From: Pedobacter sp. MC2016-24
Lineage (GTDB): Bacteria > Bacteroidota > Bacteroidia > Sphingobacteriales > Sphingobacteriaceae
NCBI RefSeq assembly: GCF_015223055.1
Contig: NZ_JADFBX010000002.1
Coordinates: forward strand, 558,001-622,000
DNA length: 64,000 nt
Direction: 5' to 3'
Within the stretch, counting starts at the first letter, position 1; the number at the start of each line of letters is the position of its first letter. A program made the translations under genes and the position numbers. Of this stretch, positions 35,319 through 43,189 are shown in pieces. Under the pieces are notes generated by a model. It was given only the letters and a program-made list of their open reading frames with translations, was not told the origin of the DNA and ran no database searches.

Positions 35319-36647
35319 ATGAAAACATTGATAAATTATATGGCTGTTCTGTGTTTGCTTTTGGCATCATGTAAAAAAGATGGGCCTTTAAATGCGAACA
35401 TGGACAACTTTAATATGGACACTTATAAAAGCGGACCCACAGACGAATGGTTGAAAAAAGAATACCTTGATCCGTTCAATATTGAGGTTTTATACCGTTG
35501 GGATCGTTATCAGCTGTCATTAGGTAAAGATCTGGTTCCGCCGCTGGAGAACAAGGTCATTCCTGCACTGGAAACAGTGAAGTCCATTTGGCTTAGTCCG
35601 TATCTGAATATTGCCGGCAAAGAGTTTATAAAGCCCTATGCACCAAAACAAATTGTATTAATCGGTAGTGCAGAGTATAATAACGACGGTACAATTACCC
35701 TGGGAACTGCTGATGCAGGTAGAAGGATCAACCTTTTCATCATCAACAGTTTTGCAAAATCGAATACAGCCAACGTGGAGCAAATGATGCATACCATTCA
35801 TCATGAATTTGGTCATATTCTCCATCAGAATTCTCCGATTCCTGAAGAATTTCCAAAAATATCTCCGGAATATGCCGCCAATTGGACTGCCAGCGTAAAT
35901 ACCGCCAATGAAGCCAAGAGACTCGGTTTTGTGTCCAGGTATTCGCGGAGCAATGACAATGAGGATTTTGTAGAGATGATTGCTTTTTTACTGGTTGAAG
36001 GACAGGATTGGTTTGATGCCTATGTGAATACAGCAGGTGATTTGGGAAAAGGCCGGTTAAGACAAAAAGAACAAATGATCGTGAACTATTTCAAAACAGC
36101 TTATAACATCAATTTTAGAAAGTTACAAGCCGAGGTAAGGGGGGCATTTGATAAAGAAACCGGACGTAACACAACATTCGCAGTAAACCTTGCCAGAAAT
36201 ACCTACAGTAAAATGACGGTAGCAAAAGCTGACGAAAGTCAGTCAGCCGCATTTACCACAGCCTATACTATGGCCGCTGCGGCTGTTAAAACAGCAAGCG
36301 CTGCTTTTACTTTAGCAGAGCAGTTTGAGTTGAGATTTGGTACTGTGGTTGGAAAGCCAGTGGCAACCCTGGTGATGACTGTTAAAAATGGTAGTGTAAA
36401 TGAAGAGTGGTTTTACAATTACAAAGTCACAGTTGTTGGGGATAAAGTGACTTTCGTGCTGGACAATAGCATTACCGGGGTAGAAACGGATAAAGGAACA
36501 AAGTACAGGCCTCAGTTGAAACCTTTGTTGGATATCATTGAACAACCGTTGACAGCTGAGTTTTTAACGCCGGCAAACTTAACAAAAGGCGGCTTTAAAG
36601 GTGTTACAAACACTTCAAGCTATTATTATGGATCACTTATCAGATAA
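35319..36647 (+). CDS. HExxH zinc metallohydrolase lipoprotein of a SusCD locus
   Basis: A 442-residue lipoprotein; signal MKTLINYMAVLCLLLASC with lipidated Cys at 18. The zinc site HHEFGHILHQ places HEFGH at 162-166, with a downstream NEDFVEMIAF segment that may carry a further ligand or structural Glu. The plan matches the substrate-import-associated zinc metallohydrolase lipoproteins that sit beside SusCD (putative zinc-binding metallopeptidase family). The C-terminal ~170 residues are beta-rich with no recognised domain. Probably cleaves or processes the locus's ligand, likely a peptide, at the cell surface; substrate inferred only. The next gene starts 2 bp after its stop. Confidence 0.85.
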   Translation: MKTLINYMAVLCLLLASCKKDGPLNANMDNFNMDTYKSGPTDEWLKKEYLDPFNIEVLYRWDRYQLSLGKDLVPPLENKVIPALETVKSIWLSPYLNIAGKEFIKPYAPKQIVLIGSAEYNNDGTITLGTADAGRRINLFIINSFAKSNTANVEQMMHTIHHEFGHILHQNSPIPEEFPKISPEYAANWTASVNTANEAKRLGFVSRYSRSNDNEDFVEMIAFLLVEGQDWFDAYVNTAGDLGKGRLRQKEQMIVNYFKTAYNINFRKLQAEVRGAFDKETGRNTTFAVNLARNTYSKMTVAKADESQSAAFTTAYTMAAAAVKTASAAFTLAEQFELRFGTVVGKPVATLVMTVKNGSVNEEWFYNYKVTVVGDKVTFVLDNSITGVETDKGTKYRPQLKPLLDIIEQPLTAEFLTPANLTKGGFKGVTNTSSYYYGSLIR

Positions 36648-36649
36648 TT

Positions 36650-37966
36650 ATGAATACTAAGATATTAACAATACTCTTTTTGGCCCTGGCTCTGACTAGT
36701 TGTAAAAAGGAATCGGATTTGCTGGTTGATGGCCAGACTCCGGAAATGAGGTCGCAGGAAAGTTTGAAATTGTACGGCGATCAGCTCATAGCAGCAAAAT
36801 ATGGATGGGAAGCTTTCCTGTTCACAGAAGGTGGTGGCGGTTATGGCTTTTATATGGATTTCAACAATCAGGACCGGGTTAAAATGCTTGCTGAGATCGA
36901 TGCAGGCACAGCAACGGACCTTATGGAAAGCACCTATCGGTTAAAAGCTATAATGGGACCTTCACTGCTTTTTGATACTTACGGTTACCTGCATTTGCTG
37001 GCTGATCCGAATACAGATGTGATCGGTGGAACATCAGGTGTAGGTTTTAAGTCTGATTTTGAATTTGAATTTTATGGTATAAAGGGAGATACGATTCAAC
37101 TCAGCGGTAAGAAAAGAAGAAGTGATTTGTTGTTGGTGAAATTAAATGCACAGCAACAGGAATACTATTTAAAAGGGGGCTTTAAAACACTGGTTGCCGA
37201 TATGACCACTTATTTCGGTACCAATAAAAACCTTTATATCAAAGGGAATGAGGAGGTCGCCAAAGTTCAGTTTTCTATTAACATGGCTTTAAATGTGAAA
37301 AAAGCATTTTTTACCTGGGTAGAAAATGGAGTTGTTAAAACCGCTGAAGCTCCTTTTGCTTTTAAAATGAACGGAATGGTGTTCAATAAACCTTTGACCT
37401 TTAAAAATATAGCAATTCAAACAATTGAATGGGATAAAGCTAAAAATGTGCTGATAGCCAGCACCACTTCTGGTAGCAAGATTGAAATATTGAGAGGCGA
37501 TTTGCCAATTATTCCATTACACATTCTAATGGGTACAGACCGCTTTAAATCCATTACTGTAGCTTCTCAGGCGCTTCAAACCTGGTCTACAGGTTTCGTT
37601 GATATGCGCGCAGCCATGGCCAGGAGTTTAACGCTCAATACCAGAAGATTGGGAAATATCAATTTCTTGTTCAATGATGAAACTAAAGAAATGAAAATTA
37701 TGGTTACTACGTTTAGAAGCATTTTACCAACAGTTTCTGAATTTGTTTATACCTATACCAAGACTGCTGATGGTGTTTATGATTTTGAATTTGTAAATAC
37801 GGAAGAGCGTACAGCAGTGATTTTAAATGCTGTGTTGCCGCTAACCAAAATATTCGCTGATCATAAATTTACACTTGATTACATTTTGGATCCTGTTCAG
37901 GGTCAGGTTGGACGCATATCTAGCGTAAATGATGTTAATTTTTACACAACAGGCGAGCTGAAGTAG
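36650..37966 (+). CDS. DUF4302 lipoprotein of a SusCD locus
   Basis: A 438-residue lipoprotein; signal MNTKILTILFLALALTSC with Cys at 18. The mature start (EMRSQESLKLYGDQLIAAKYGWEAFLFTEGGGGYGFYMDF) is the DUF4302 hallmark. No catalytic motif is seen; the sequence is beta-rich. DUF4302 genes regularly follow the HExxH lipoprotein in SusCD loci, as here (2 bp apart). It is the last gene of the right-locus operon and is followed by a strong terminator. Function unknown. Confidence 0.83.
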   Translation: MNTKILTILFLALALTSCKKESDLLVDGQTPEMRSQESLKLYGDQLIAAKYGWEAFLFTEGGGGYGFYMDFNNQDRVKMLAEIDAGTATDLMESTYRLKAIMGPSLLFDTYGYLHLLADPNTDVIGGTSGVGFKSDFEFEFYGIKGDTIQLSGKKRRSDLLLVKLNAQQQEYYLKGGFKTLVADMTTYFGTNKNLYIKGNEEVAKVQFSINMALNVKKAFFTWVENGVVKTAEAPFAFKMNGMVFNKPLTFKNIAIQTIEWDKAKNVLIASTTSGSKIEILRGDLPIIPLHILMGTDRFKSITVASQALQTWSTGFVDMRAAMARSLTLNTRRLGNINFLFNDETKEMKIMVTTFRSILPTVSEFVYTYTKTADGVYDFEFVNTEERTAVILNAVLPLTKIFADHKFTLDYILDPVQGQVGRISSVNDVNFYTTGELK

Positions 37967-37985
37967 GTTGTTCTGTTGAATTTGG

Positions 37986-38017
37986 AAGGCATCCGGCTAG
38001 CCGGATGCCTTTTTTTA
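37986..38017 (+). terminator. Rho-independent terminator of the right SusCD operon
   Basis: A 10- to 13-bp GC-rich palindrome (37986-37995 with 38002-38011, loop GCTAGC) is followed by TTTTTTT. The ~160 bp from here to 38180 are T-rich and hold no gene. Confidence 0.9.
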
Positions 38018-38180
38018 TTGACATTTATTTAGATATTCTGCTGTTTTGGTCTTCATGTTTAGTTATGCTTCTTCTTTTGTATAATTTTTCTTTGTTTTTA
38101 CTATAAAGTGTCTCGTGTGTTGTGCTAATCGTTCTCGATTTGATTTTTTTGTCGTAATTTGCGGTTGATTTTCCAGATCA

Positions 38181-38915
38181 ATGAGGATTTTGAAATCTGA
38201 CGACGGAAGTTTAAACGCTTATTTTAATATGGCTCATAAAAAAATACTAAAAGTCGGATTGGATTCTGCAGCTCCTTTTCCAATGCATTCGGATTATAAT
38301 TCCGAAAAATTTGAGGGATTTGAAGTCGATTTGCTAAAGGCCATCACCGAGCAACTGGGCCTTGAAATTCAGTATGAGGTTTCGTTGTGGTCTACCATCC
38401 TTGAACAATTGTTCAAAGGCGAATTGGATTTGATTTGTTCGGCTGTCACGGTAACCCCTTCCCGTCAGCACATCCTGGAGTTTAGCAATCCATATCTTTA
38501 TTTTCGTTTATGTGCCGTAATCAATCAGCAGGATACTTTGAACGATCTGAACGATTTTAAGAATAAATCTATTGGTGTACGAGAAGCTACAGTAGCTGAG
38601 CGCTATGTCATGGATCAGTTTCCTGCAAACAATATTGTTTACGCAGTAACCAACAAAGAACTCTATAGAAAACTGCAGGCAGGTAAGATTGATATTCTGG
38701 TGGATGATTCGCCAATAGCAGGTGGATTTTTACAAAAGAACAAAAAACTTAAAATAGGTATGTTCCTGCCAAAAACAGATTCATCCTATGCCGTTGCAAT
38801 GAAGAAAGGTGATGTGAAATTGAAAGCCCAGTTTAACGAGGTGATTGCTTTGCTCAAAGAAAACGGGACTTACCAGTCTATTTATAAAAAATGGTTTAGC
38901 GATAGCCAGCTCTAA
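38181..38915 (+). CDS. Solute-binding protein family 3 (amino-acid type), no signal peptide
   Basis: A 244-residue type II periplasmic-binding fold. Recognisable family segments are LKVGLDSAAPFPM, FEGFEVDLLKAITEQLGLEIQYE, LFKGELDLICSAVTVTPSRQ, SIGVREATVAERYV, LQAGKIDILVDDSP and NGTYQSIYKKWF. Relatives bind amino acids for ABC importers. Here no signal peptide or lipobox precedes the fold: an in-frame TGA at 38166-38168 limits the start to ATG 38181 or 38229. No permease or ATPase is nearby. It may act in the cytoplasm as a sensor or enzyme-like protein; this is inference. Its stop codon interleaves with that of the convergent hypothetical gene. Confidence 0.85.
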   Translation: MRILKSDDGSLNAYFNMAHKKILKVGLDSAAPFPMHSDYNSEKFEGFEVDLLKAITEQLGLEIQYEVSLWSTILEQLFKGELDLICSAVTVTPSRQHILEFSNPYLYFRLCAVINQQDTLNDLNDFKNKSIGVREATVAERYVMDQFPANNIVYAVTNKELYRKLQAGKIDILVDDSPIAGGFLQKNKKLKIGMFLPKTDSSYAVAMKKGDVKLKAQFNEVIALLKENGTYQSIYKKWFSDSQL

Positions 38916-39343
38916 TCGTCAGCAACCACTACAACGACATCCTTATCCAGTTTAATCATGTGTAGCACCTTCGTCTTTTCACTATACACAATCAGCTTGT
39001 GTTCATCTAAGTATTGAACCAGTCTGTACGGTTCGGAGATCTGTACATATCGCCACTGCGTATAAAACTGCTCCTGAAGCAAACGTTCATTGGGTAAGAA
39101 GGTCACGATAATTTCGATGTCTTCGATTTTACTAATGAAGAAAAAATTGTTGATTTGCATGGCTTTTTGAGCTTTATCTTCATTTTTGAAAGACTCCAGT
39201 GCTAATTCCCGAAGGACAGAAGCTGTTTTGCTAGGGTTTTTGTCAATCACCTCAACAATGAGGTTGTTGACTTCATCCCTGGTTTTTAAAAATTTACCAT
39301 TACCAATTTTTGTTATTTTAAAATAAATTTTGAGTGGCTCCAT
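38912..39343 (-). CDS. Hypothetical protein, 143 residues
   Basis: No family recognised. The protein is soluble-looking, with no signal peptide or membrane helix. It begins MEPLKIYFKITKIGNGKFLKTRDEVNNLIVEVI, has a helical middle (TASVLRELALESFKNEDKAQKAM) and ends in a Val/Asp-rich strand (KLDKDVVVVVADD). Composition resembles neighbouring genes and the frame is uninterrupted, which supports real coding. It converges on the solute-binding protein gene, sharing a CTAA in which both stop codons sit. The start at 39343 is the first Met of the frame. Confidence 0.65.
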   Translation of the reverse strand: MEPLKIYFKITKIGNGKFLKTRDEVNNLIVEVIDKNPSKTASVLRELALESFKNEDKAQKAMQINNFFFISKIEDIEIIVTFLPNERLLQEQFYTQWRYVQISEPYRLVQYLDEHKLIVYSEKTKVLHMIKLDKDVVVVVADD

Positions 39344-39401
39344 GTATACAAAGAAATGAATATTTAACCAAAGTAATCCAATGATATATTATCTTTAATT
39401 T

Positions 39402-39986
39402 ATGAATAAAAATAGACTCGAAGCTTTTAGTGATGGTGTATTGGCCATTATATTAACCATTATGGTACTGGAACTTAAAGTTCCGCATGGAACCAGTTTA
39501 GAAGCCTTAATTCCGATCATACCTACTTTTATGAGTTATGTATTGAGCTTTATCTATGTTGGCATTTATTGGAACAACCACCACCACATGATGCAGATTG
39601 TGAAAAATGTGAATGGTAAGGTGCTTTGGGCAAACCTTCATCTGCTCTTTTGGTTATCGCTGTTTCCTTTTGCCACAGCCTGGATGGGCGAAAATCATTA
39701 TGAAACCTGGCCAGTGGCCGTTTATGGGGTGATTTTGTTGATGGCCTCTGTAGCTTATTTTATTCTGATCCGTAAGTTGACCCAGTTGCACGGGCCGGAT
39801 TCTGCTGTGGCCAGGGCCTACGGTGCGGATGTAAAAGGTAAAGCCTCTGCTGCGATTTACCTATGTGCAATAGGTGGAAGTTTCATCAATCCCTGGATCG
39901 GTATTGCCTGTTATGTGATTGTTGCAATCATGTGGTTTATACCCGACACAAGGGTAGAGCACATCGTTAAAAAAGACCAAGTGTAA
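39402..39986 (+). CDS. TMEM175/DUF1211 family membrane protein (potassium-channel-like)
   Basis: A 194-residue integral membrane protein. The N-terminal RLEAFSDGVLAIILTIMVLEL carries the RxxxFSDGxxAI signature of the TMEM175 pore-lining helix. A histidine cluster NNHHHMM is near 58-64. About six hydrophobic segments are visible. Bacterial members have one repeat per subunit and form tetrameric K+-permeable channels; the function here is inferred from family. It is a single gene between a hypothetical gene and sucD. Confidence 0.85.
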   Translation: MNKNRLEAFSDGVLAIILTIMVLELKVPHGTSLEALIPIIPTFMSYVLSFIYVGIYWNNHHHMMQIVKNVNGKVLWANLHLLFWLSLFPFATAWMGENHYETWPVAVYGVILLMASVAYFILIRKLTQLHGPDSAVARAYGADVKGKASAAIYLCAIGGSFINPWIGIACYVIVAIMWFIPDTRVEHIVKKDQV

Positions 39987-40023
39987 TAATTGTGTTTTTT
40001 ATGACAACGGACCTCCGATATAA

Positions 40024-40054
40024 TTGTATTTAAAAACAATTTTATCTAAGTTTG
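40024..40054 (+). promoter_or_regulatory. Promoter of sucD
   Basis: TTG (40024-40026), 20-bp spacer, TAAGTTTG (40047-40054). Both elements match the Bacteroidota consensus; the ATG is 19 bp past the -7 element. Confidence 0.75.
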
Positions 40055-40073
40055 CACAAAAAAATAAAGATAC

Positions 40074-40946
40074 ATGAGTGTTTTAGTAAATAAAGATTCA
40101 AAAGTTATTGTTCAGGGTTTTACTGGAAATGAGGGTACTTATCATGCTTCTCAAATGATAGCGTACGGTACTAATGTTGTTGGTGGTGTTACTCCAGGCA
40201 AAGGTGGTCAGACTCACTTAGAAAAACCAGTATTTAATACGGTAAAGGATGCGGTTGATCAAGCCGGCGCCAATGTATCTATCATTTTTGTTCCACCTGC
40301 ATTTGCTGCTGACGCAATTATGGAAGCTGCAGAAGCTGGAATTAAAGTTATCGTTTGTATCACTGAAGGTATCCCGACCAAGGATATGATTCAGGTTAAA
40401 GAATATATCTCTGATAAAGACTGTCGTTTAATCGGTCCGAACTGTCCGGGTGTAATTACTGCTGATGAAGCTAAAATTGGTATCATGCCAGGTTTTATCT
40501 TCAAAAGAGGTACAGTTGGTGTGGTTTCTAAATCTGGCACCTTAACTTACGAAGCTGTTGATCAGGTTGTAAAAGCAGGTTTAGGTATCACAACTGCAAT
40601 CGGTATCGGCGGTGATCCAATTATCGGAACTACTACTAAAGAAGCGGTTGAACTGTTGATGAACGATCCTGAAACTGAAGGTATCATCATGATTGGTGAA
40701 ATTGGTGGTGGAATGGAAGCTGAAGCAGCGCTTTGGATCAAAGAAAATGGTACTAAGCCGGTGGTTGGCTTTATCGCTGGACAGACTGCGCCTCCGGGAC
40801 GTAGAATGGGACATGCTGGTGCTATTGTTGGTGGTGCAGATGATACTGCTGCCGCTAAAATGAAAATCATGGCTGAGTGCGGTATCCGTGTAGTAGAAAG
40901 TCCTGCTGAAATCGGTGAAGCGATGGCCGCACTATTGAAAAAATAA
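40074..40946 (+). CDS. sucD: Succinyl-CoA ligase, alpha subunit
   Basis: With SucC it converts succinyl-CoA plus ADP or GDP and phosphate to succinate in the TCA cycle. It has 290 residues, the normal length. The CoA-binding Rossmann half starts [17 protein letters not shown]; the phosphorylated active-site His is His247 in [20 protein letters not shown] and [11 protein letters not shown] are also typical. The beta-subunit gene is not adjacent, and the gene has its own promoter and terminator, so sucC must be elsewhere in the genome. Confidence 0.97.
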   Translation: MSVLVNKDSKVIVQGFTGNEGTYHASQMIAYGTNVVGGVTPGKGGQTHLEKPVFNTVKDAVDQAGANVSIIFVPPAFAADAIMEAAEAGIKVIVCITEGIPTKDMIQVKEYISDKDCRLIGPNCPGVITADEAKIGIMPGFIFKRGTVGVVSKSGTLTYEAVDQVVKAGLGITTAIGIGGDPIIGTTTKEAVELLMNDPETEGIIMIGEIGGGMEAEAALWIKENGTKPVVGFIAGQTAPPGRRMGHAGAIVGGADDTAAAKMKIMAECGIRVVESPAEIGEAMAALLKK

Positions 40947-40978
40947 GAACATTACAAAGATCTTCTTGTATAATTTAA

Positions 40979-41011
40979 AAACTCCGGTGAATTCGTTCAT
41001 CGGAGTTTTTT
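40979..41011. terminator. Bidirectional terminator between sucD and the glycosyltransferase
   Basis: A 10-bp stem (40981-40990 with 40997-41006, one G-T pair) closes ATTCGT; A residues precede it and a T-run follows. Confidence 0.85.
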
Positions 41012-41020
41012 ATTTGTGCA

Positions 41021-41674
41021 CTATAGGGGTTTGAGTACTGTGGTGGTCTTTTCCATCTTCTTCCAATGTTGCGAATCTTTGTACAGCATTTTACTAAAGG
41101 GGAGCCGGGGTTTAATCTTCTTATTGTAATCCTGCCCGAAGATTCGGTATTTTACCCGGGGGTCTGCCGCAATGCACTCAAGTAGGGCCTGGGAGTAAGC
41201 CGTAGGGCCGGTCATTCCATGTACACTATGTGGATAAGTATTTTCGCGGATATTATACATAATCAGGTCCAGTGTTTTTTTCAGAAATGGATGTCCTGCT
41301 TCAAAAATTAATGCCCACTGCACATAAATATTGGGGAATTTTTCTTTAGAAATGACAGCTGCATCATCTGGTCGGACGATCTGGTCGAGGGAGCCAAGTG
41401 CGTAGGCATCGATATCCAGGTAAACACCTCCTTTTTTGTATAATATGGCATACCGGAAAAAATCAGCCTTCGCAGCTCCGATGTTTAGCCGTTCATAAGC
41501 CTGGAGTATTTCAGGCTCGTATGCTTCTTTTAGAAACTGGACGATGCGGTTGTCATCGTAAAACTCGTATTGGTAATCTTTATTTCTAAACTTCAACCAT
41601 CTAACAGCGATTTTGTTAATTAATGGTAATTTGTTTGTTTTAAATGTTTGATAAATAACTTTAGGTATGGCCAT
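41021..41674 (-). CDS. DxD-type sugar glycosyltransferase (Gly_transf_sug family)
   Basis: A 217-residue cytoplasmic glycosyltransferase of the OCH1/capsular-synthesis type. The start IPKVIYQTFKTNKLP, the segment RLNIGAAKADFFRYAILYKKGGVYLDIDA, which holds the metal-binding DxD (DID), and HGMTGPTAYSQAL are characteristic. Start set to ATG 41674: the longer frame begins with TTG 41698, which lies inside a TAACTTTG -7 element (41696-41703) and so would not be transcribed. Acceptor and donor sugars unknown. Confidence 0.88.
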   Translation of the reverse strand: MAIPKVIYQTFKTNKLPLINKIAVRWLKFRNKDYQYEFYDDNRIVQFLKEAYEPEILQAYERLNIGAAKADFFRYAILYKKGGVYLDIDAYALGSLDQIVRPDDAAVISKEKFPNIYVQWALIFEAGHPFLKKTLDLIMYNIRENTYPHSVHGMTGPTAYSQALLECIAADPRVKYRIFGQDYNKKIKPRLPFSKMLYKDSQHWKKMEKTTTVLKPL

Positions 41675-41695
41675 ATCAGTCACGGTTGTGCTGCC

Positions 41696-41703
41696 CAAAG
41701 TTA
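41696..41703 (-). promoter_or_regulatory. Candidate -7 element of the glycosyltransferase gene
   Basis: TAACTTTG on minus, 21 bp upstream of ATG 41674. A CAA (TTG on minus) at 41719-41721 gives a 15-bp spacer, shorter than usual. Confidence 0.45.
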
Positions 41704-41794
41704 ATAGGTTTTACAATACAATGATGTTGATTTTTAGGTTTAGGCAAACCAAACTCAATATTGCAGCGTATATTGCTTAAATAATCTACAGTAA

Positions 41795-42265
41795 ATGAAG
41801 ACTAAAACATTTATGTTTGCCGGCTTGTTAGCTTTGAGCAGTTTGATGGCTTGTGCGCAACAGCCCAAAAAAGAGAATACAACAAAAACAACAAAGAAGA
41901 TGGACTGGAATAAATTAACTAAGGAAGAAGAAGATGTAATTGTACGCAAAGGAACCGAATATCCTGGTACGGGAAAATTACTCAATAATAAGGAAGCGGG
42001 AACCTATATCTGCAGGCGTTGTAACGCTCCTTTATACCGCTCTGAATCTAAATTTGAATCGCATTGCGGTTGGCCAAGTTTTGACGATGAAATTAAAGGC
42101 GCTGTGGAAAGAATACCAGATGCTGACGGCATGCGTACCGAAATTGTATGTTCAAATTGTAAGGCACATTTAGGGCATGTGTTTATTGGTGAAGGCTTCA
42201 CAGAAAAAAATACACGTAACTGTGTGAACTCCATCTCCATGAGTTTTGTGCCTGATAAGAAATAA
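41795..42265 (+). CDS. msrB: Peptide-methionine (R)-S-oxide reductase, lipoprotein form
   Basis: Reduces methionine-R-sulfoxide in oxidised proteins. It has 156 residues, with a lipoprotein signal (SLMAC, Cys at 20), so it acts in the periplasm or at a membrane. Zinc ligands are C73/C76 (CRRC) and C119/C122 (CSNC); the catalytic Cys is Cys143 in [19 protein letters not shown] is the substrate pocket. No msrA is adjacent. An exported reductase needs an envelope source of reducing power, which the TlpA-like proteins could in principle supply (speculative). Confidence 0.95.
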   Translation: MKTKTFMFAGLLALSSLMACAQQPKKENTTKTTKKMDWNKLTKEEEDVIVRKGTEYPGTGKLLNNKEAGTYICRRCNAPLYRSESKFESHCGWPSFDDEIKGAVERIPDADGMRTEIVCSNCKAHLGHVFIGEGFTEKNTRNCVNSISMSFVPDKK

Positions 42266-42288
42266 TTTATTTATCAGTGATATAAGTA

Positions 42289-42326
42289 TAGTGCCTGGTG
42301 ATATTTTACTAGGCACTTCTTGTTTT
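42289..42326 (+). terminator. Likely terminator of msrB
   Basis: A 10-bp stem with one G-T pair (42290-42299 with 42308-42317) is followed by TCTTGTTTTT. It abuts the -33 element of the next gene. Confidence 0.6.
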
Positions 42327-42351
42327 TAACTACTTAGTTTACTTATGTTTG
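42320..42351 (+). promoter_or_regulatory. Promoter of the rlpA-like gene
   Basis: TTG (42320-42322), 21-bp spacer, TATGTTTG (42344-42351). The ATG at 42345 is part of the -7 element and cannot be a start; the real ATG is 42375. Confidence 0.65.
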
Positions 42352-42374
42352 TCCGTTCACCAACTTGGGTAAAT

Positions 42375-42809
42375 ATGAAGTATTGTTTATTGTTATGTAG
42401 TATGTTGATGTCTTTTGGGGTTTTTGCCCAAAATCCATCCTCGGAAGAAAATCCAGAAACATACGCCAGTACAAATACAAAATCTGCTGTTACTACCTCA
42501 GCCAGAGAAATTACAAAAACCGGTTATGCCACTTACTACGCTAAGAAATTTGAAGGCCGAAGAACAACTAGCGGGGTTCGTTACCGGGGGAAAAAAATGA
42601 CTGCTGCACACCTGAAATTACCTTTTGGTACTATTGTTACGGTAACCAATCTTGACAATGGAAAATCAGTTGATGTAGAAGTAAACGATAGGGGCCCACA
42701 TTCCAGAAAATATATCATTGATCTCTCTGAAGGAGCGGCAAAGGAACTTGGATTTTATAGAAAAGGACATTCCAAAGTAGAAATCAGCTATCATCTGGAT
42801 GCCGATTAG
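42375..42809 (+). CDS. RlpA-like septal ring lytic transglycosylase / double-psi beta-barrel protein
   Basis: A 144-residue exported protein: signal peptide MKYCLLLCSMLMSFGVFAQ, a Ser/Thr-rich linker, then a double-psi beta-barrel domain. The barrel starts KTGYATYYAKKFEGRRTTSGVRY and includes AAHLKLPFGTIVTVTNLDNGKSVDVEVNDRGP, where the Asp of the NDRGP stretch is the proposed catalytic residue of RlpA. RlpA enzymes cut peptidoglycan glycan strands lacking stem peptides. There is no SPOR domain, as is common for short Bacteroidota forms. Start chosen from the promoter position. Confidence 0.88.
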   Translation: MKYCLLLCSMLMSFGVFAQNPSSEENPETYASTNTKSAVTTSAREITKTGYATYYAKKFEGRRTTSGVRYRGKKMTAAHLKLPFGTIVTVTNLDNGKSVDVEVNDRGPHSRKYIIDLSEGAAKELGFYRKGHSKVEISYHLDAD

Positions 42810-43189
42810 TCTTTTTTAACTTTAACTCCGTTATAGTCAGTTTCTTGAATTTATTAACACCAATTCTTTAATTTTCCTAGCGCGTAAAAGAAATAAATAC
42901 CAACTTTTGAGCGTAATTAATGTGTCAATTTCTCCTTTTGGTGTTGATAAAAACGCCAGCTTGTTAACAACTATTGTTTACATATCCGGGGTGCAGACTT
43001 TATATTTGTTTACATAAAGTTCTTTAATAAAACAGTCTCAGTTTTTTTGTTAAGTATTTAATATTTAGTTGTTTAAAGTGCCGGTCAGAATTTCGGTTCT
43101 TTCAAAAGGTTTAACTAGGTATGGATTGCGTAGCGACTGGAATTTATTAAAGCTTTATTAAATCAATATACATTTACCACCTTAAATAG
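42810..43189 (+). promoter_or_regulatory. 380-bp nrdBA upstream region with repeat pair and candidate promoter
   Basis: No gene seen. An 11-bp direct repeat, TTGTTTACATA, occurs at 42974-42984 and 43006-43016, 32 bp apart (three helical turns). A -7 match TATATTTG lies at 43001-43008 and overlaps the second copy; the TTG of the first copy is 24 bp upstream of it. The leader to the nrdB ATG would be about 175 nt. The repeats are candidate operator sites, since paired sites at 31-32 bp are typical for NrdR, although the sequence is not the NrdR consensus. Confidence 0.4.

Noticed and set aside
42920..42967. Short ATG frame (about 15 codons) upstream of nrdB as a leader peptide
   Set aside because: No regulatory codon run, no SD, and it lies upstream of the candidate transcription start.
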